Part shown: in pieces, positions 52,244 through 61,875 of the stretch | Layout: every line of letters begins with the position of its first letter | How positions within the stretch are numbered: position 1 is the stretch's first letter | Assembly: GCA_958296295.1 (NCBI GenBank) | Contig: OY282460.1 | Span: 3,642,291-3,706,290, forward strand | Length of the DNA: 64,000 bases | Origin: an uncultured Pseudomonadales bacterium | GTDB lineage: Bacteria > Pseudomonadota > Gammaproteobacteria > Pseudomonadales > Azotimanducaceae | Direction of reading: 5' to 3' | Notes under the pieces: model-generated | Seen by the model: the letters and a program-made list of their open reading frames with translations, nothing else | Database searches by the model: none | Told to the model about the DNA's origin: nothing | Made by a program: the position numbers and the translations under genes

Positions 52244-54934
52244 ATGCGCAGCCCAACCGCCGCCCACCCCCAATCCAGCTTGGCCGCGACCACGCTCGTG
52301 TTGGGCGTACTGTCTCCCTTGGCACTCCACGCCCGGGAGGCCGATGCGGGACAGGCAGTGGCTGACGCGGAAGCTTGGGTGGAAGAAATCGTGGTGGAAG
52401 CCAGGCGGCGGCCAGAGCGTCTGGGGGAGGTGCCGCTCTCCATCACCGTCTTGACGGAAGAGACGCTTCGGGACTTGGGCGTGGATGACATAAAGGCCCT
52501 GTCCTCTTTCTCTCCCGGCTTGGACATCGAAGGAGGCGTTGACAACGACACCACGCGGTTCTTTGTCCGGGGCGTTGGCACCGCCACGCCAAGTGTCGGT
52601 TTTGAACCGGCGGTGCCCATCTACATTGACGACATCTATACGCCGTTGGGCCTTGGCGGCAATATCGACATCTTCTCCGTCGATCGCGTGGAAGTGGTGA
52701 AGGGGCCGCAGGGTGTGCTCTACGGCCGCAACAGTCTCGGCGGCGCGATCAAGCTGTACTCAAAGGCGTTTGGCGACGAAACCGAAGGCGCGGTTTCGGT
52801 CACCGCTGGAAGCTACGGCCAGCGCAATGTGAAAGGCGAGTTCCGGACGCCCGTTTTGGAAGGCAGGTTGTTTTTCGGCTTGGCGTACGCTTCGATTCGC
52901 AACGACGGCATCCAGAAGAACGTCTATACGGGTACGAGAGGCTGGGAAGACGACAAGGACTTGTATCGTGTTCGAGTGGAAGCCCGTCCGAACGACGCCT
53001 TGACCGCTAGGTACAACTACGAGAAGAACGATTCCGCCGGTGCCGCCAAGCAAGTGCGCGTAAGACCGGGAACCCCAGGCCTCATCGGCTTCAATGCCCA
53101 TATCAGCGGCGGTGCCGCCTACAACGACGCTTTGCGAGACGCCTATGCCGCGGGTTTGGACCCAACGGCCTTCCCGTTGTTGCCAGTGGGAGACGTCCCG
53201 TTTGTCCTAGAGGCGAACAGCCCCTTCGCCGGCGATGTTGACAACATCTTCTCCGACATGGTCGGCGACAACACGGTTGCGCAGACAAGCCACACTTGGA
53301 GTTTCGCGTGGGAAGTAGACGAAGACTACGCGCTCCACTATCTGGGTTCAGTCCGCGAACAGTTCAACACTCGCCTGTTCGACATCGACGGTGGGCCGGC
53401 CGCGTACCTGCCCGGTTTCGAAGAGTTCTCCTTCGAGGCGAGAAGCCACGAACTCCGGCTTGAATACCAATCCGATCACCTGACCGCGTCCGCCGGAGCC
53501 TTCTACTACGAGGAGGATTCGGACGGTCTGCAGTTCTTCCACAACACGTACTTCATCCCGTTCGCAGCGGCGAAAATCGAAGCGGCCACCGCGGCGGCGG
53601 ACTTCAGCACCTTGACATTCGAGCCTGTGCAGTTGATTCGAGACCCTTTGGGCTACTACACCGGTGCCAATGTTGTCCGGCTGAACAGGAACATCCTCCA
53701 GAATACGACGGCCACGGCGCTCTACTTCAATGCGAGCTATGACGTGAGCCACAGGCTGAGGTTGTCATTCGGCGCGCGCTATACGCGGGAGGACAAGTTC
53801 GGCGAAACGCTGGTCGGCAACAACAACGGCGGCGCCATCGTCACGGTGGGCACGAGCACGAGTCCCGGCACGGGCCGCTACGCTCCCGTGGGCGGCCTCG
53901 GGCAGTTCTTCTCCGATAGTGGGTTGTCCGTAGATGCCTCACGGAATCTGATTGGCGTCTCCGGCCCCGCGGCGCCCGGCATGTTCGGCACGATCGGCAA
54001 CCTGCAGGCCGGCTTTGATGAAATCACTGTAGAAGTTACGGCGGACTATTCAATAACCGACCGTTCCATGGTCTACGGGTCATTCAAGCAGGGCTTTCAA
54101 GGGGGCCTGTTGATCCCGGTCGCCATACCGTCCACCGTTCCCGTCGCGGACGCGCAAGGCGGTGTCTCGCAGCGGGCCGTGGGCGTTGAGCCGATCACGT
54201 CGCCGCAAAGGATCAATGCGATGGAGATCGGCTTGAAGACCACTACGGATAGCCACATCCAGTGGAGCGCGGCCGCCTATTGGTACGACTGGGAGGACTT
54301 GATTCTGTTCCACAGGTTCGACATACCCGCGGACCAAGCCGTGTCGGCGTCCTTTTCAACGCCAACGAACTCCGCCACTGCCACTTCGCTGGGCGTCGAG
54401 ACGGAACTGCGGTGTGTGGTGAACGAAAAACTAGCGATACTGGCCAATCTGGCGTACAACCACTTCGGATTGGACTCCGTGGTGCGCACGGACGCCATCG
54501 TTGGTTCCGTGGATGTCAAAGATCAATTCGTTGACGACTGGGTTGCCATCACTCCCGACTTTCAAGGCACCGTCGGCTTGGAATACTCTCGCGACTTGGC
54601 CAACTTCGGCAGACTCCGCTTGTGGACGACCATCGCCTACCGGGACAAGATCAGCGCCAATGGGCAGGCGTCGTTCCAGAAGGTGGGCCTGAACCTGCTG
54701 TCTCGCGGCCAAGCGAACGCGAACTTCTACAGCGACAGCCACACGGACGTCGGCACCGGCGCGAGTCTCGCGAGCCCGGATGGGAATTGGCGCGTTGACG
54801 TGAGCGTAAGCAACCTGCTCGACGAGCGACGCCCGGAAGCGATCGTCAATTCTGTTCAAGGACGCTTCTTGGGCACGCTTGAGACGTGGAACAAGCCGCG
54901 CACCTGGGCACTGACGCTATCCTACGACTTCTAA
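52244..54934 (+). CDS. TonB-dependent receptor (sulfatase-associated)
   Basis: An 896-residue outer-membrane receptor. From ATG 52244 a signal (LAATTLVLGVLSPLALHARE) precedes a TonB box WVEEIVVEARRRPERLGEVP, then the plug: VPLSITVLTEETLRDLGVDD, GVGTATPSVGFEPAVPIYID, RVEVVKGPQGVLYGRNSLGG and AIKLYSKAF. Barrel strands end WALTLSYDF with terminal Phe. The VKGPQGVLYGRNSLGGAI plug block is typical of FecA/sterol-type TBDRs found with degradative genes. The convergent sulfatase gene begins 5 bp after its end; ligand perhaps a sulfated compound (inference). Confidence 0.93.
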   Translation: MRSPTAAHPQSSLAATTLVLGVLSPLALHAREADAGQAVADAEAWVEEIVVEARRRPERLGEVPLSITVLTEETLRDLGVDDIKALSSFSPGLDIEGGVDNDTTRFFVRGVGTATPSVGFEPAVPIYIDDIYTPLGLGGNIDIFSVDRVEVVKGPQGVLYGRNSLGGAIKLYSKAFGDETEGAVSVTAGSYGQRNVKGEFRTPVLEGRLFFGLAYASIRNDGIQKNVYTGTRGWEDDKDLYRVRVEARPNDALTARYNYEKNDSAGAAKQVRVRPGTPGLIGFNAHISGGAAYNDALRDAYAAGLDPTAFPLLPVGDVPFVLEANSPFAGDVDNIFSDMVGDNTVAQTSHTWSFAWEVDEDYALHYLGSVREQFNTRLFDIDGGPAAYLPGFEEFSFEARSHELRLEYQSDHLTASAGAFYYEEDSDGLQFFHNTYFIPFAAAKIEAATAAADFSTLTFEPVQLIRDPLGYYTGANVVRLNRNILQNTTATALYFNASYDVSHRLRLSFGARYTREDKFGETLVGNNNGGAIVTVGTSTSPGTGRYAPVGGLGQFFSDSGLSVDASRNLIGVSGPAAPGMFGTIGNLQAGFDEITVEVTADYSITDRSMVYGSFKQGFQGGLLIPVAIPSTVPVADAQGGVSQRAVGVEPITSPQRINAMEIGLKTTTDSHIQWSAAAYWYDWEDLILFHRFDIPADQAVSASFSTPTNSATATSLGVETELRCVVNEKLAILANLAYNHFGLDSVVRTDAIVGSVDVKDQFVDDWVAITPDFQGTVGLEYSRDLANFGRLRLWTTIAYRDKISANGQASFQKVGLNLLSRGQANANFYSDSHTDVGTGASLASPDGNWRVDVSVSNLLDERRPEAIVNSVQGRFLGTLETWNKPRTWALTLSYDF

Positions 54935-54939
54935 CCGGG

Positions 54940-56286
54940 CTACTGCGTCGCGGCAGCGTAATCGGCGCCGGTCATGCTGCGGTCCACGGATGCGTTCCAA
55001 GCGGCCAATTCGACGGCCATGCGATTGGCGATTTCCGGCTGCTCGGCGCTGAGATCGCGTTTCTCCGAAGGGTCTTCAGTCAGGTTGTAGAGCTCGAAAG
55101 GGGCGTCTTCCTCGGCGTCGTAGTTGCGCACCAGCTTGTAGTTGTTATCCAGCCAAGCCAAGCCGCCAGCCCGGAAGCCGATCGGCCGCAGTCTGCGCTC
55201 TGGCTCCGCGCGGAACACCGGGGCAATGGAGATGCCGTCGTGGACGGCGTTGATGGAGTTGGGATCGAGGCCCGCCACTTCTATCAGAGTGGGGAAGATG
55301 TCATTGGTGGAGGCCGGATAGTTGCTGACCCGCGGCTTGATGCCGGCCGGCCACTCGATGATGCCCGGCACGCGCAAGCCGCCTTCGTAGAAATCCTTCT
55401 TGAAGCCTCGCAGCGGGCCGGTGGTGTCCGGGTGTACGGCCGGATACTCGGGGCCGTAGCCGATGTCCGGTAGGCCGCCGTTGTCGCTGTTGAACCAAAG
55501 CAGCGTGTTGTCCGCGACGTTCAGTTCCCTCAAACCCTTGCGCAGGGTGCCGAGGGAACGATCCATGGCGACCAGTTCGGCATGGTGGTCGCGGGACGGC
55601 TCATCCAATTTGGGGAAGTGTTCGGCATCGCCCTTCAAGGCGGCGAACGGCCGATGCGGCGACGCGTACCAAATGAGCAGGAACACGCGCTTGCCGGCGC
55701 CGGTCTCCTTGGCGATGAAACGCAACGCCTCTTGCACCAGCAACTCGGAGCCCTCGCCCTCGAACTGCTCCGCCGTGCCGCCGCGGCTCAGCACCGGGTC
55801 GAGGTCGAAGACGTTCGCGGCGCTCAGCCATTGGTCGAAGCCCAAGGCGCCAGGATTGAGCGGATCGTCTTTCTCGATGGGAGGGGCGCCGGGGCCGGGA
55901 GTGCGGCCGTTCAGATGCCACTTGCCGAAGTGGCCGGTGCGGTAGCCAGCCTGTTGGAACGCTTGGGACAGCATTTGCTCGCGCGGATCGATGGCCACCC
56001 CCACGCGCACCGCGCCGGTGCGGTCGTTCGTGCGGCCGGTCATCACCGTGGCGCGCGTGGGCGTGCAGCTCGGCGCGCCCGCGTAAAACCGATCAAGGCG
56101 CAGCCCGGCAGCCGCCATGGCGTCCAGGTTGGGCGTCTTGAGCAGCGGATGGCCGTAGTAGCCGGTTTGCCACCAGCCCATGTCGTCGGCCATCAGCAAG
56201 ATGACGTTTGGCGGCTCCGGCGCCGCGCTTGCGCCAACCGCGAACATTACCGCGGCCGTAGCGGCGGCGCGAATAGTGGCAGACAT
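54940..56286 (-). CDS. Formylglycine-dependent sulfatase (arylsulfatase family)
   Basis: A 448-residue exported sulfatase. From ATG 56286 (ribosome site AGGGGAGGGG): signal MSATIRAAATAAVMFAVGAS, then PPNVILLMADDMGWWQTGYY (metal Asp pair), the activating motif APSCTPTRATVMTGRTNDR (C-x-P-x-R: Cys becomes formylglycine), GYRTGHFGKWHLNGRTPGPG, LLWFNSDNGGLPDIGYG and GLRVPGIIEWPAGIKPRVSN. Needs a formylglycine-generating enzyme, not seen here. Tail-to-tail with the TonB receptor gene. Confidence 0.94.
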   Translation of the reverse strand: MSATIRAAATAAVMFAVGASAAPEPPNVILLMADDMGWWQTGYYGHPLLKTPNLDAMAAAGLRLDRFYAGAPSCTPTRATVMTGRTNDRTGAVRVGVAIDPREQMLSQAFQQAGYRTGHFGKWHLNGRTPGPGAPPIEKDDPLNPGALGFDQWLSAANVFDLDPVLSRGGTAEQFEGEGSELLVQEALRFIAKETGAGKRVFLLIWYASPHRPFAALKGDAEHFPKLDEPSRDHHAELVAMDRSLGTLRKGLRELNVADNTLLWFNSDNGGLPDIGYGPEYPAVHPDTTGPLRGFKKDFYEGGLRVPGIIEWPAGIKPRVSNYPASTNDIFPTLIEVAGLDPNSINAVHDGISIAPVFRAEPERRLRPIGFRAGGLAWLDNNYKLVRNYDAEEDAPFELYNLTEDPSEKRDLSAEQPEIANRMAVELAAWNASVDRSMTGADYAAATQ

Positions 56287-56611
56287 GGTCCCCTCCCCTT
56301 GTCCTCGAAGCGTGTCTGGAAACGCGGTGACAATAGCAGACTCGGGAAGTAGCCGACGAACCACTCGGCGGCAAGCGCAAGGCCCACAGGCGCGAGAGCC
56401 GCGTTCCGTCGCGTCTCGAGGGCCGCGCCAATCGTCCGCGTCGGCGGTCCGATTCAACCGCTGGACATCCACTTCGGGTTGACACACACCTGTTTCTTGG
56501 TAGGGTGCGCGAGCAACGCTGCGGTGAACGGTTCGTTGCCGGGATGGACATTGCGGCGGCCATTTTCCGGGGCATCGGACGCAAACCATGCGGCGTGAGG
56601 GAACTTGCCGG
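56287..56611. other. Divergent promoter region between sulfatase and arabinose operon
   Basis: About 325 bp with no supportable gene. A sigma70-like promoter for the rightward operon is described separately; the leftward promoter was not identified. Confidence 0.4.
56479..56506 (+). promoter_or_regulatory. Candidate sigma70 promoter for the arabinose-donor operon
   Basis: TTGACA at 56479-56484 and TAGGGT at 56501-56506, 16 bp apart, about 105 bp upstream of the UbiA-fusion start. The -35 hexamer is perfect and the -10 is weak. Confidence 0.4.
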
Positions 56612-58063
56612 ATGACCGACAAGGCTCCTGCCGAACCACCGTTGGTTGTCGATGTCGACGGCTCGCTGATCGGCGGGGATCTGCTGATTGAAGGGATCGC
56701 CCGGCTGCTCGCGGCCTCGCCGCTCCGGCTGTTCGCGCTGCCGTTCTGGCTGGCCTCCGCGACGGCGAGGGGACGTGCCGGGTTGAAGCGCAGGATCGCG
56801 GAAGCGGTTTCGTTGCCACCCGACACGCTGGCGTGGAGCCCGACCGTGCTTGAGGAGATTGCCGCCGCGCAGGCTTCCGGGCGCTCGGTGTGGCTGGCCT
56901 CCGCCTCCGACGCGCGCGCGGTCTCGCCGCTCGCCGAAAAGGTGGGGGCGGCGGGTTGCTTGGCCTCGGACGGGCGCACCAACCTGGCCGGCGAGGCCAA
57001 GGCGGCCGCTCTGGTCGCGCGCTTCGGCGAGCGCGGGTTCGACTACATCGGCAACGAACGGCGGGACCTGGCGGTCTGGAAACGGGCGCGGAGCGCTATC
57101 GGGGTCGATCTTCCGGCGGGCCTCGCGCGCAAGGTGCGTGCGCTGGACGGCGAGGCCCGGTTCCTGGCCGGGATGGGCGGTCGCCCGCGCGACTGGTTCC
57201 GGGCTTTGCGCCCGCACCAGTGGGTGAAGAACGTGCTCGTGTTCTTTCCCCTCGCCGCGGCGCACGCGACCGACCCGCGGCCGTGGCTGGTGGCCGCTGG
57301 AATTTTCGCGGCGCTTTCGGCGGTGGCGTCCGGCACCTACGTTCTGAACGATCTGCTCGATCTCCCACACGACCGCCGGCATCCGGCCAAGCGCCGCCGC
57401 CCAATGGCAGCGGGACAGGTGCCTTTGCTGCCGATGATCGGCATCGGCGCCGCGCTGACTGCGGGCGGGCTCGCACTGGCCTTCTGGCTGTCCGCCGCGG
57501 CGGGGCTTTGGATCCTCCTGTATCTCGCCGTTACCTGCGCCTACTCGTTGTCACTGAAGCGCAAGATATTCATCGACGTGGTCACCCTTGCCATGCTCTA
57601 TGCGATGCGTGTCCTCGCCGGCGCGGCGGCGGTTTCGGTCCCGCTGTCGCCCTGGTTGCTCGCCTTCTCCCTGTTCCTTTTTCTCGCCATCGCCATCGTC
57701 AAACGGCTAGGCCAACTGCGCGAGTCCGACCGGTCAACCTCGAGCGGCCGGGCCTATTTCGCCGAGGACTTCCCCGTCATGGCGGCGCTGGGCGCGGCGA
57801 GCGGCTTCGCCTCGGTGGTGGTTCTGGCCCTCTACATCCAGAGTCCGGAGGCGGTGGAGCGCTATGCTCGCCCGGAGTTCCTGTGGCTGATCTGCGCGCT
57901 GCTGCTCTACTGGCTGGGGCGCATGGCGCTCCTCGCCGGTCGGTCGACGGAGCACTCCGAACGGGTACCGGGCAAGGACGACCCACTGCTCTTCGCGCTA
58001 CGGGACAGGACGAGCTGGCTAACCGGCCTCGGCGTCTTGGCCGCGTTCGCGGCGGCGTTGTGA
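56612..58063 (+). CDS. HAD-UbiA fusion: decaprenyl-phosphate phosphoribosyltransferase-like
   Basis: A 483-residue fusion. Residues 1-190 are HAD-like: PLVVDVDGSLIGGDLLIEGI (DxDGS, Ser replacing the usual Thr), VWLASASDARAVSPLAEKVG, and GFDYIGNERRDLAVWKRA. From about 200 a UbiA-type membrane enzyme: ALRPHQWVKNVLVFFPLAAA, TYVLNDLLDLPHDRRHPAKR then RRPMAAGQV (NDxxDxxxDxxHPxKRxRP, diagnostic for DPPR synthases such as Rv3806c), YSLSLKRKIFIDVVTLAMLY. It links phosphoribose to polyprenyl phosphate; the HAD part could be the missing 5-phosphatase. First gene of the operon. Confidence 0.9.
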   Translation: MTDKAPAEPPLVVDVDGSLIGGDLLIEGIARLLAASPLRLFALPFWLASATARGRAGLKRRIAEAVSLPPDTLAWSPTVLEEIAAAQASGRSVWLASASDARAVSPLAEKVGAAGCLASDGRTNLAGEAKAAALVARFGERGFDYIGNERRDLAVWKRARSAIGVDLPAGLARKVRALDGEARFLAGMGGRPRDWFRALRPHQWVKNVLVFFPLAAAHATDPRPWLVAAGIFAALSAVASGTYVLNDLLDLPHDRRHPAKRRRPMAAGQVPLLPMIGIGAALTAGGLALAFWLSAAAGLWILLYLAVTCAYSLSLKRKIFIDVVTLAMLYAMRVLAGAAAVSVPLSPWLLAFSLFLFLAIAIVKRLGQLRESDRSTSSGRAYFAEDFPVMAALGAASGFASVVVLALYIQSPEAVERYARPEFLWLICALLLYWLGRMALLAGRSTEHSERVPGKDDPLLFALRDRTSWLTGLGVLAAFAAAL

Positions 58064-58145
58064 CGCGCTTGCGGTCTCACCCGCGTTGCCCGGGCGGCGT
58101 GGCCGGCGGAATCGACCTGCGCCTGGGGTTCGTTGGGCGAGCCGC

Positions 58146-59483
58146 ATGATGCTCTCGGGCTGGGGCCGGTATCCGGCCCTCGATTGCCGGCTTGAGCGCC
58201 TGCGCCGGTGCGAGGCCCTGCCCGGTCTGCTGCATCGCGGCACAACGCTGATCGCCCGCGGCAACGGGCGGTCCTACGGCGACGCCGCGCTCAACCCGGA
58301 GCTCACGGTGTCTATGCTGGCGATGGACCGGATGCGGGCGTTCGACGCCGGGACCGGCCTGCTCGACTGCGAGGCTGGCGTGCTGCTGGCGGACATCCTG
58401 GAAACCTTCGTGCCGCTCGGCTGGTTCCCGCCGGTGGTGCCGGGGACCAGGCTCGTCACCGTCGGCGGCATGATCGCGGCGGACGTGCATGGCAAGAACC
58501 ATCACCGCGACGGAACCTTCGGTGGGCACGTGGAATCACTGACGCTGGCGGGCCCGGACGGTGCGACACGGGAATGCAGCCGCACGGAGAATGCCGACCT
58601 CTTCCGTGCCACGCTCGGCGGGATGGGGCTGACCGGCGTGATCCTCTCCGCGCGCTTCCGCCTGCGGCCGGTCGAAACCGCCTTCGTGATGGCGGAGACC
58701 TTGGCCGCGCGCGACCTCAACGAGACGATGGCTCTGTTCGAGGCGTCCCGCGACTGGCCCCACAGCGTGGCCTGGATTGACTGCCTCGCGCGGGGGGCGG
58801 GCTTGGGCCGCGGCCTGATGACGCGGGGCGCGTTCATGGAGCGCGGCGTGCTGCCGCCACGCCTCGAGTCCAACCCCTTGTGCCTTGCCCCCGCGGGCAA
58901 GCTGCGAGTTCCCGTCGATGTGCCGTCCGCCCTGCTCAACCGGGTTTCGATCGGCCTCTTCAACGAGTTCTGCTACCGCCTCGGGCGGGGACGAGCAAGG
59001 GCTGAGGCGCGGCCGGTCCATTTCGACCGCTTCTTCTTTCCCCTCGATCGGATCGAGGCGTGGAACCGCCTCTACGGGCGGCCGGGGTTCGTCCAGTACC
59101 AGTGCGTGCTGCCCAAGGGCGAGGCCCCGGCTGGGGTTGCCGCCTTGCTGGAGCGCGTCGCCGCAGCCGGACAAGGCTCGTTCCTGGCGGTGCTCAAGCT
59201 GTTCGGCCCGACCGGGGAGGGGCTGATGTCGTTCCCCATGGAGGGCTACACGCTGGCGCTCGATTTTCCGGTGCGCAGCGGCACCGCGGCGCTGCTCGAC
59301 GGGCTCGACGAGATCACCCACCGGCACGGCGGTCGCGTCTATCTCGCCAAGGACGCCTGCTGCGCGCCGGCACGGATGCGCGAAGGCTATCCTCGCCTCG
59401 GCGCCTTCAAGGCGGTCCGCGCCGAGGCGGCGGGGGCACCGCCCCGGTTCGCCTCCGAGCTGTCGCGGAGGCTCGCGTTGTGA
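58146..59483 (+). CDS. DprE1-like FAD oxidase of decaprenylphosphoryl ribose
   Basis: A 445-residue VAO/PCMH-type flavoprotein. From MMLSGWGRYP: RGNGRSYGDAALNPELTVSM, PVVPGTRLVTVGGMIAADVH then GKNHHRDGTFGGHVES (His that holds FAD and the catalytic Lys region in DprE1), LGGMGLTGVILSARFRLRP, VHFDRFFFPLDRIEAWNRLY, GSFLAVLKLFGPTGEGLMSF and VYLAKDACCAPARM (Lys equivalent to K418). At the place of DprE1 Cys387 it has Ala (GYTLALDFP). Oxidises the 2'-OH of the polyprenylphosphoryl ribose in the family. Start 58146 or 58149. Confidence 0.92.
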   Translation: MMLSGWGRYPALDCRLERLRRCEALPGLLHRGTTLIARGNGRSYGDAALNPELTVSMLAMDRMRAFDAGTGLLDCEAGVLLADILETFVPLGWFPPVVPGTRLVTVGGMIAADVHGKNHHRDGTFGGHVESLTLAGPDGATRECSRTENADLFRATLGGMGLTGVILSARFRLRPVETAFVMAETLAARDLNETMALFEASRDWPHSVAWIDCLARGAGLGRGLMTRGAFMERGVLPPRLESNPLCLAPAGKLRVPVDVPSALLNRVSIGLFNEFCYRLGRGRARAEARPVHFDRFFFPLDRIEAWNRLYGRPGFVQYQCVLPKGEAPAGVAALLERVAAAGQGSFLAVLKLFGPTGEGLMSFPMEGYTLALDFPVRSGTAALLDGLDEITHRHGGRVYLAKDACCAPARMREGYPRLGAFKAVRAEAAGAPPRFASELSRRLAL

Positions 59484-59529
59484 GGGACATGAACAAGATG
59501 ACCACGCCGGACGTCGCCACGCCGATGGG

Positions 59530-61875
59530 TTGGCGCGTCCTGGCCGCCCGCTGCCTGAATCCGGCGGGGTAACTCTGTCCTCCCGGCTGCGCAACGCGCT
59601 GTTCGTCCTGTTCATCGGGGGGATCCTCGCCTACGGGGCCGGGTTCGCCTGGCACATGCTCGCCCGCTTCGATCTCGTCGACCTGATCCACGGCGTGAAC
59701 AACGACGACGCCTTCTATTACTTCCAGATCGCCCGCAACCTAGCCGAGGGGAAGTTCTCCACATTCGACGGCGGCATCACGCGCACCAACGGATACCATC
59801 CCCTCTGGCTGTTTCTGATCGCGCCGTTCTACTGGCTATTCGACAAGGAAGCGGCCTTGTTCGCCATCAAGGCATTCGAGATCATGCTGGTTGCCGGCGG
59901 CGTGGCCCTCGTCACCGCGGCCGCCCGGCTGGCACGCATGCCGTGGTATCTGATGTTCGCCGCGCTGCCGATGCTCTACCAGCAGCACGGGCTGCTTCTG
60001 GGGATGGAAGCGGCGGCGGCGCTGTTCATGCTGGGCCTGTTCGTTCTGACCGCCTGCCTCTTTGCGCGAAGTCCGGCGCGGTGGAAGTGGCCGCTGGCCG
60101 CGGTCGCCTTTGCCCTGCCCTGGGTGCGCCTGGAGTATGTCGCCATATCCTTGGCGGCAACCGCCGCGCTGTGCCTGATCGAGTGGTCGCAGCAAGACCG
60201 CTCGCCCGGCGCGCCACTTGGAGAGCGGACTCGTTCCGTGCTCTCCGTCAATGCGGTCGTCCCGTTTCTCGCCGCCGGCGCAGGCCTTCTGGTGTACTTC
60301 GCCTACAACAAGCTCGTCTTCGGCGGCATCGTGCCGGTCAGCGGCGCCAGCAAACAGGCGTGGTCGCAGGCCCATTGGCAGCACGACGGCGGATACAGCC
60401 TGATCCAAAACCTCCAAGACGTATTGCGGATGGATGTCTTCGGCCTCGGACTGCCGGTTGCGCTGGCGGCTTGCGCGTTGTTCCTGCTGGTCTGGTGGTC
60501 CGCCCACCGCTCCGGCAGCCGGGAGGACTGGCTCCTGCTGGCCTTTCTGGCCGGCGTTTCCGGCTTGGCGGTCGGCCATCTGGCCAAATTCGGGCAGACC
60601 GTCCTTACCGTACATCCCGTTTTCCATGGACGACATGCTTGGTATTTCGTCCCGGCGTACCTGTTGATGGCGCTGGTGGTGCCCGTGAGCTGTTGTGCGG
60701 CCGTTCACTTCATTCGCCGTTTCATCGGACCGAAGTCGCACCGTGCGGCCAATGTTCTGAGCAGGGGCATTGTCGTTGCCGGTGCCGTCTTCCTCCTCGC
60801 AAAGGCGGATTTCGCCTCTCCATTCCGGTGGGTTGAAGCGAGTAGTGCCTCAACCAGAATTACCAGCCCATGGTTTATAGCCGTCTATGGGGGTACGCAG
60901 CTTATGAATCGCGTGCTTCCCGAGGATAGCGTGGTCGGGTCGTGGGACGCCGGAATGATAGGGTATTTCTCGCGCTTTCCGGTGGTGAACCTGGATGGTC
61001 TGGTCAACTCCTACGACTATTTTCACGCGATGAACGTGGCTAGAGACGGACACACCGACTCCTATGACGAATTGATTCCCTCCTATCGAAAATTCGGGAT
61101 AACTCACTTTGCCAACCTTCCGAGACGGGACTTTTCAGGTGAGATTCTCTTTGAAGGTTCACTAAGAGGCTGGGGCGAAAAGGAAGAGGTATTCGACCTA
61201 TGGTCCATCGACCCGCTGGAGGATGACGATGCCGCCGCTTGGATCTGGAAGAGAATGGAACCGCATTTCGACTACCAATCGGATGGCGCGGGGCTCCTTG
61301 TTGACGGGCGGCTGGTACAGACCTTCGCCCAGGAATGCGATCCGAATGAGCTGGTCGTCTGGCGCTGGACCGGACGGGATGGAACGGTCGCCAGAGTCTG
61401 GACGCAAACGCAAACCGGGTTGTGTGTAACCGTCGCCGTTCTGCCCCTCACTGTCTCGAGTCCGGTGTGGTTCGAGACCATGCCACGAAGCGATTATCTG
61501 ATTCGTCTGACGGGTGGCGGCCTGCCCGTAATCCGCTCCGACTGGGATGTGTATCTCGTTGAAGACAGCCTCATCTACGCCAAGGATCAATGCAGCCCGG
61601 AGGATACTGAACCAACGTTCTTCGTCCACTTGGACGCGGTCGACGTGAACGACCTCCCCAGCCATCGCAAGCAGCACGGCTTCGACGGTTTCCACTTTTA
61701 TTTCAGGAACCACCTTCTCGACAGACGAGTCTGCATAGCCAGGCGGGAACTGCCCGTGGGTGATTACGCCATCGCCGCGATCCGCACCGGCCAGTTCATC
61801 GGCGAGGGTCAGAATATCTGGGAGGGTAGCTTCAATGTCGTGACGCCTGCGGACGACGGGAAAGGCGCACCGTGA
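59530..61875 (+). CDS. Multi-helix GT-C-like glycosyltransferase candidate
   Basis: A 781-residue protein with about ten membrane helices in its first 420 residues and a soluble C-terminal domain. GVNNDDAFYYFQIARNLAEG is the GT-C catalytic loop (adjacent acidic residues), then GITRTNGYHPLWLFLIAPF, and WFIAVYGGTQLMNRVLPEDS opening the soluble part (GMIGYFSRFPVVNLDGLVNS). The only available start is TTG 59530. The DD..YY and NGYHPLW motifs fit GT-C enzymes that use polyprenyl-phosphate sugars. In this operon it is the best candidate to transfer D-arabinofuranose. The C-terminal third is lower in GC than the first part. Confidence 0.75.
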   Translation: MARPGRPLPESGGVTLSSRLRNALFVLFIGGILAYGAGFAWHMLARFDLVDLIHGVNNDDAFYYFQIARNLAEGKFSTFDGGITRTNGYHPLWLFLIAPFYWLFDKEAALFAIKAFEIMLVAGGVALVTAAARLARMPWYLMFAALPMLYQQHGLLLGMEAAAALFMLGLFVLTACLFARSPARWKWPLAAVAFALPWVRLEYVAISLAATAALCLIEWSQQDRSPGAPLGERTRSVLSVNAVVPFLAAGAGLLVYFAYNKLVFGGIVPVSGASKQAWSQAHWQHDGGYSLIQNLQDVLRMDVFGLGLPVALAACALFLLVWWSAHRSGSREDWLLLAFLAGVSGLAVGHLAKFGQTVLTVHPVFHGRHAWYFVPAYLLMALVVPVSCCAAVHFIRRFIGPKSHRAANVLSRGIVVAGAVFLLAKADFASPFRWVEASSASTRITSPWFIAVYGGTQLMNRVLPEDSVVGSWDAGMIGYFSRFPVVNLDGLVNSYDYFHAMNVARDGHTDSYDELIPSYRKFGITHFANLPRRDFSGEILFEGSLRGWGEKEEVFDLWSIDPLEDDDAAAWIWKRMEPHFDYQSDGAGLLVDGRLVQTFAQECDPNELVVWRWTGRDGTVARVWTQTQTGLCVTVAVLPLTVSSPVWFETMPRSDYLIRLTGGGLPVIRSDWDVYLVEDSLIYAKDQCSPEDTEPTFFVHLDAVDVNDLPSHRKQHGFDGFHFYFRNHLLDRRVCIARRELPVGDYAIAAIRTGQFIGEGQNIWEGSFNVVTPADDGKGAP

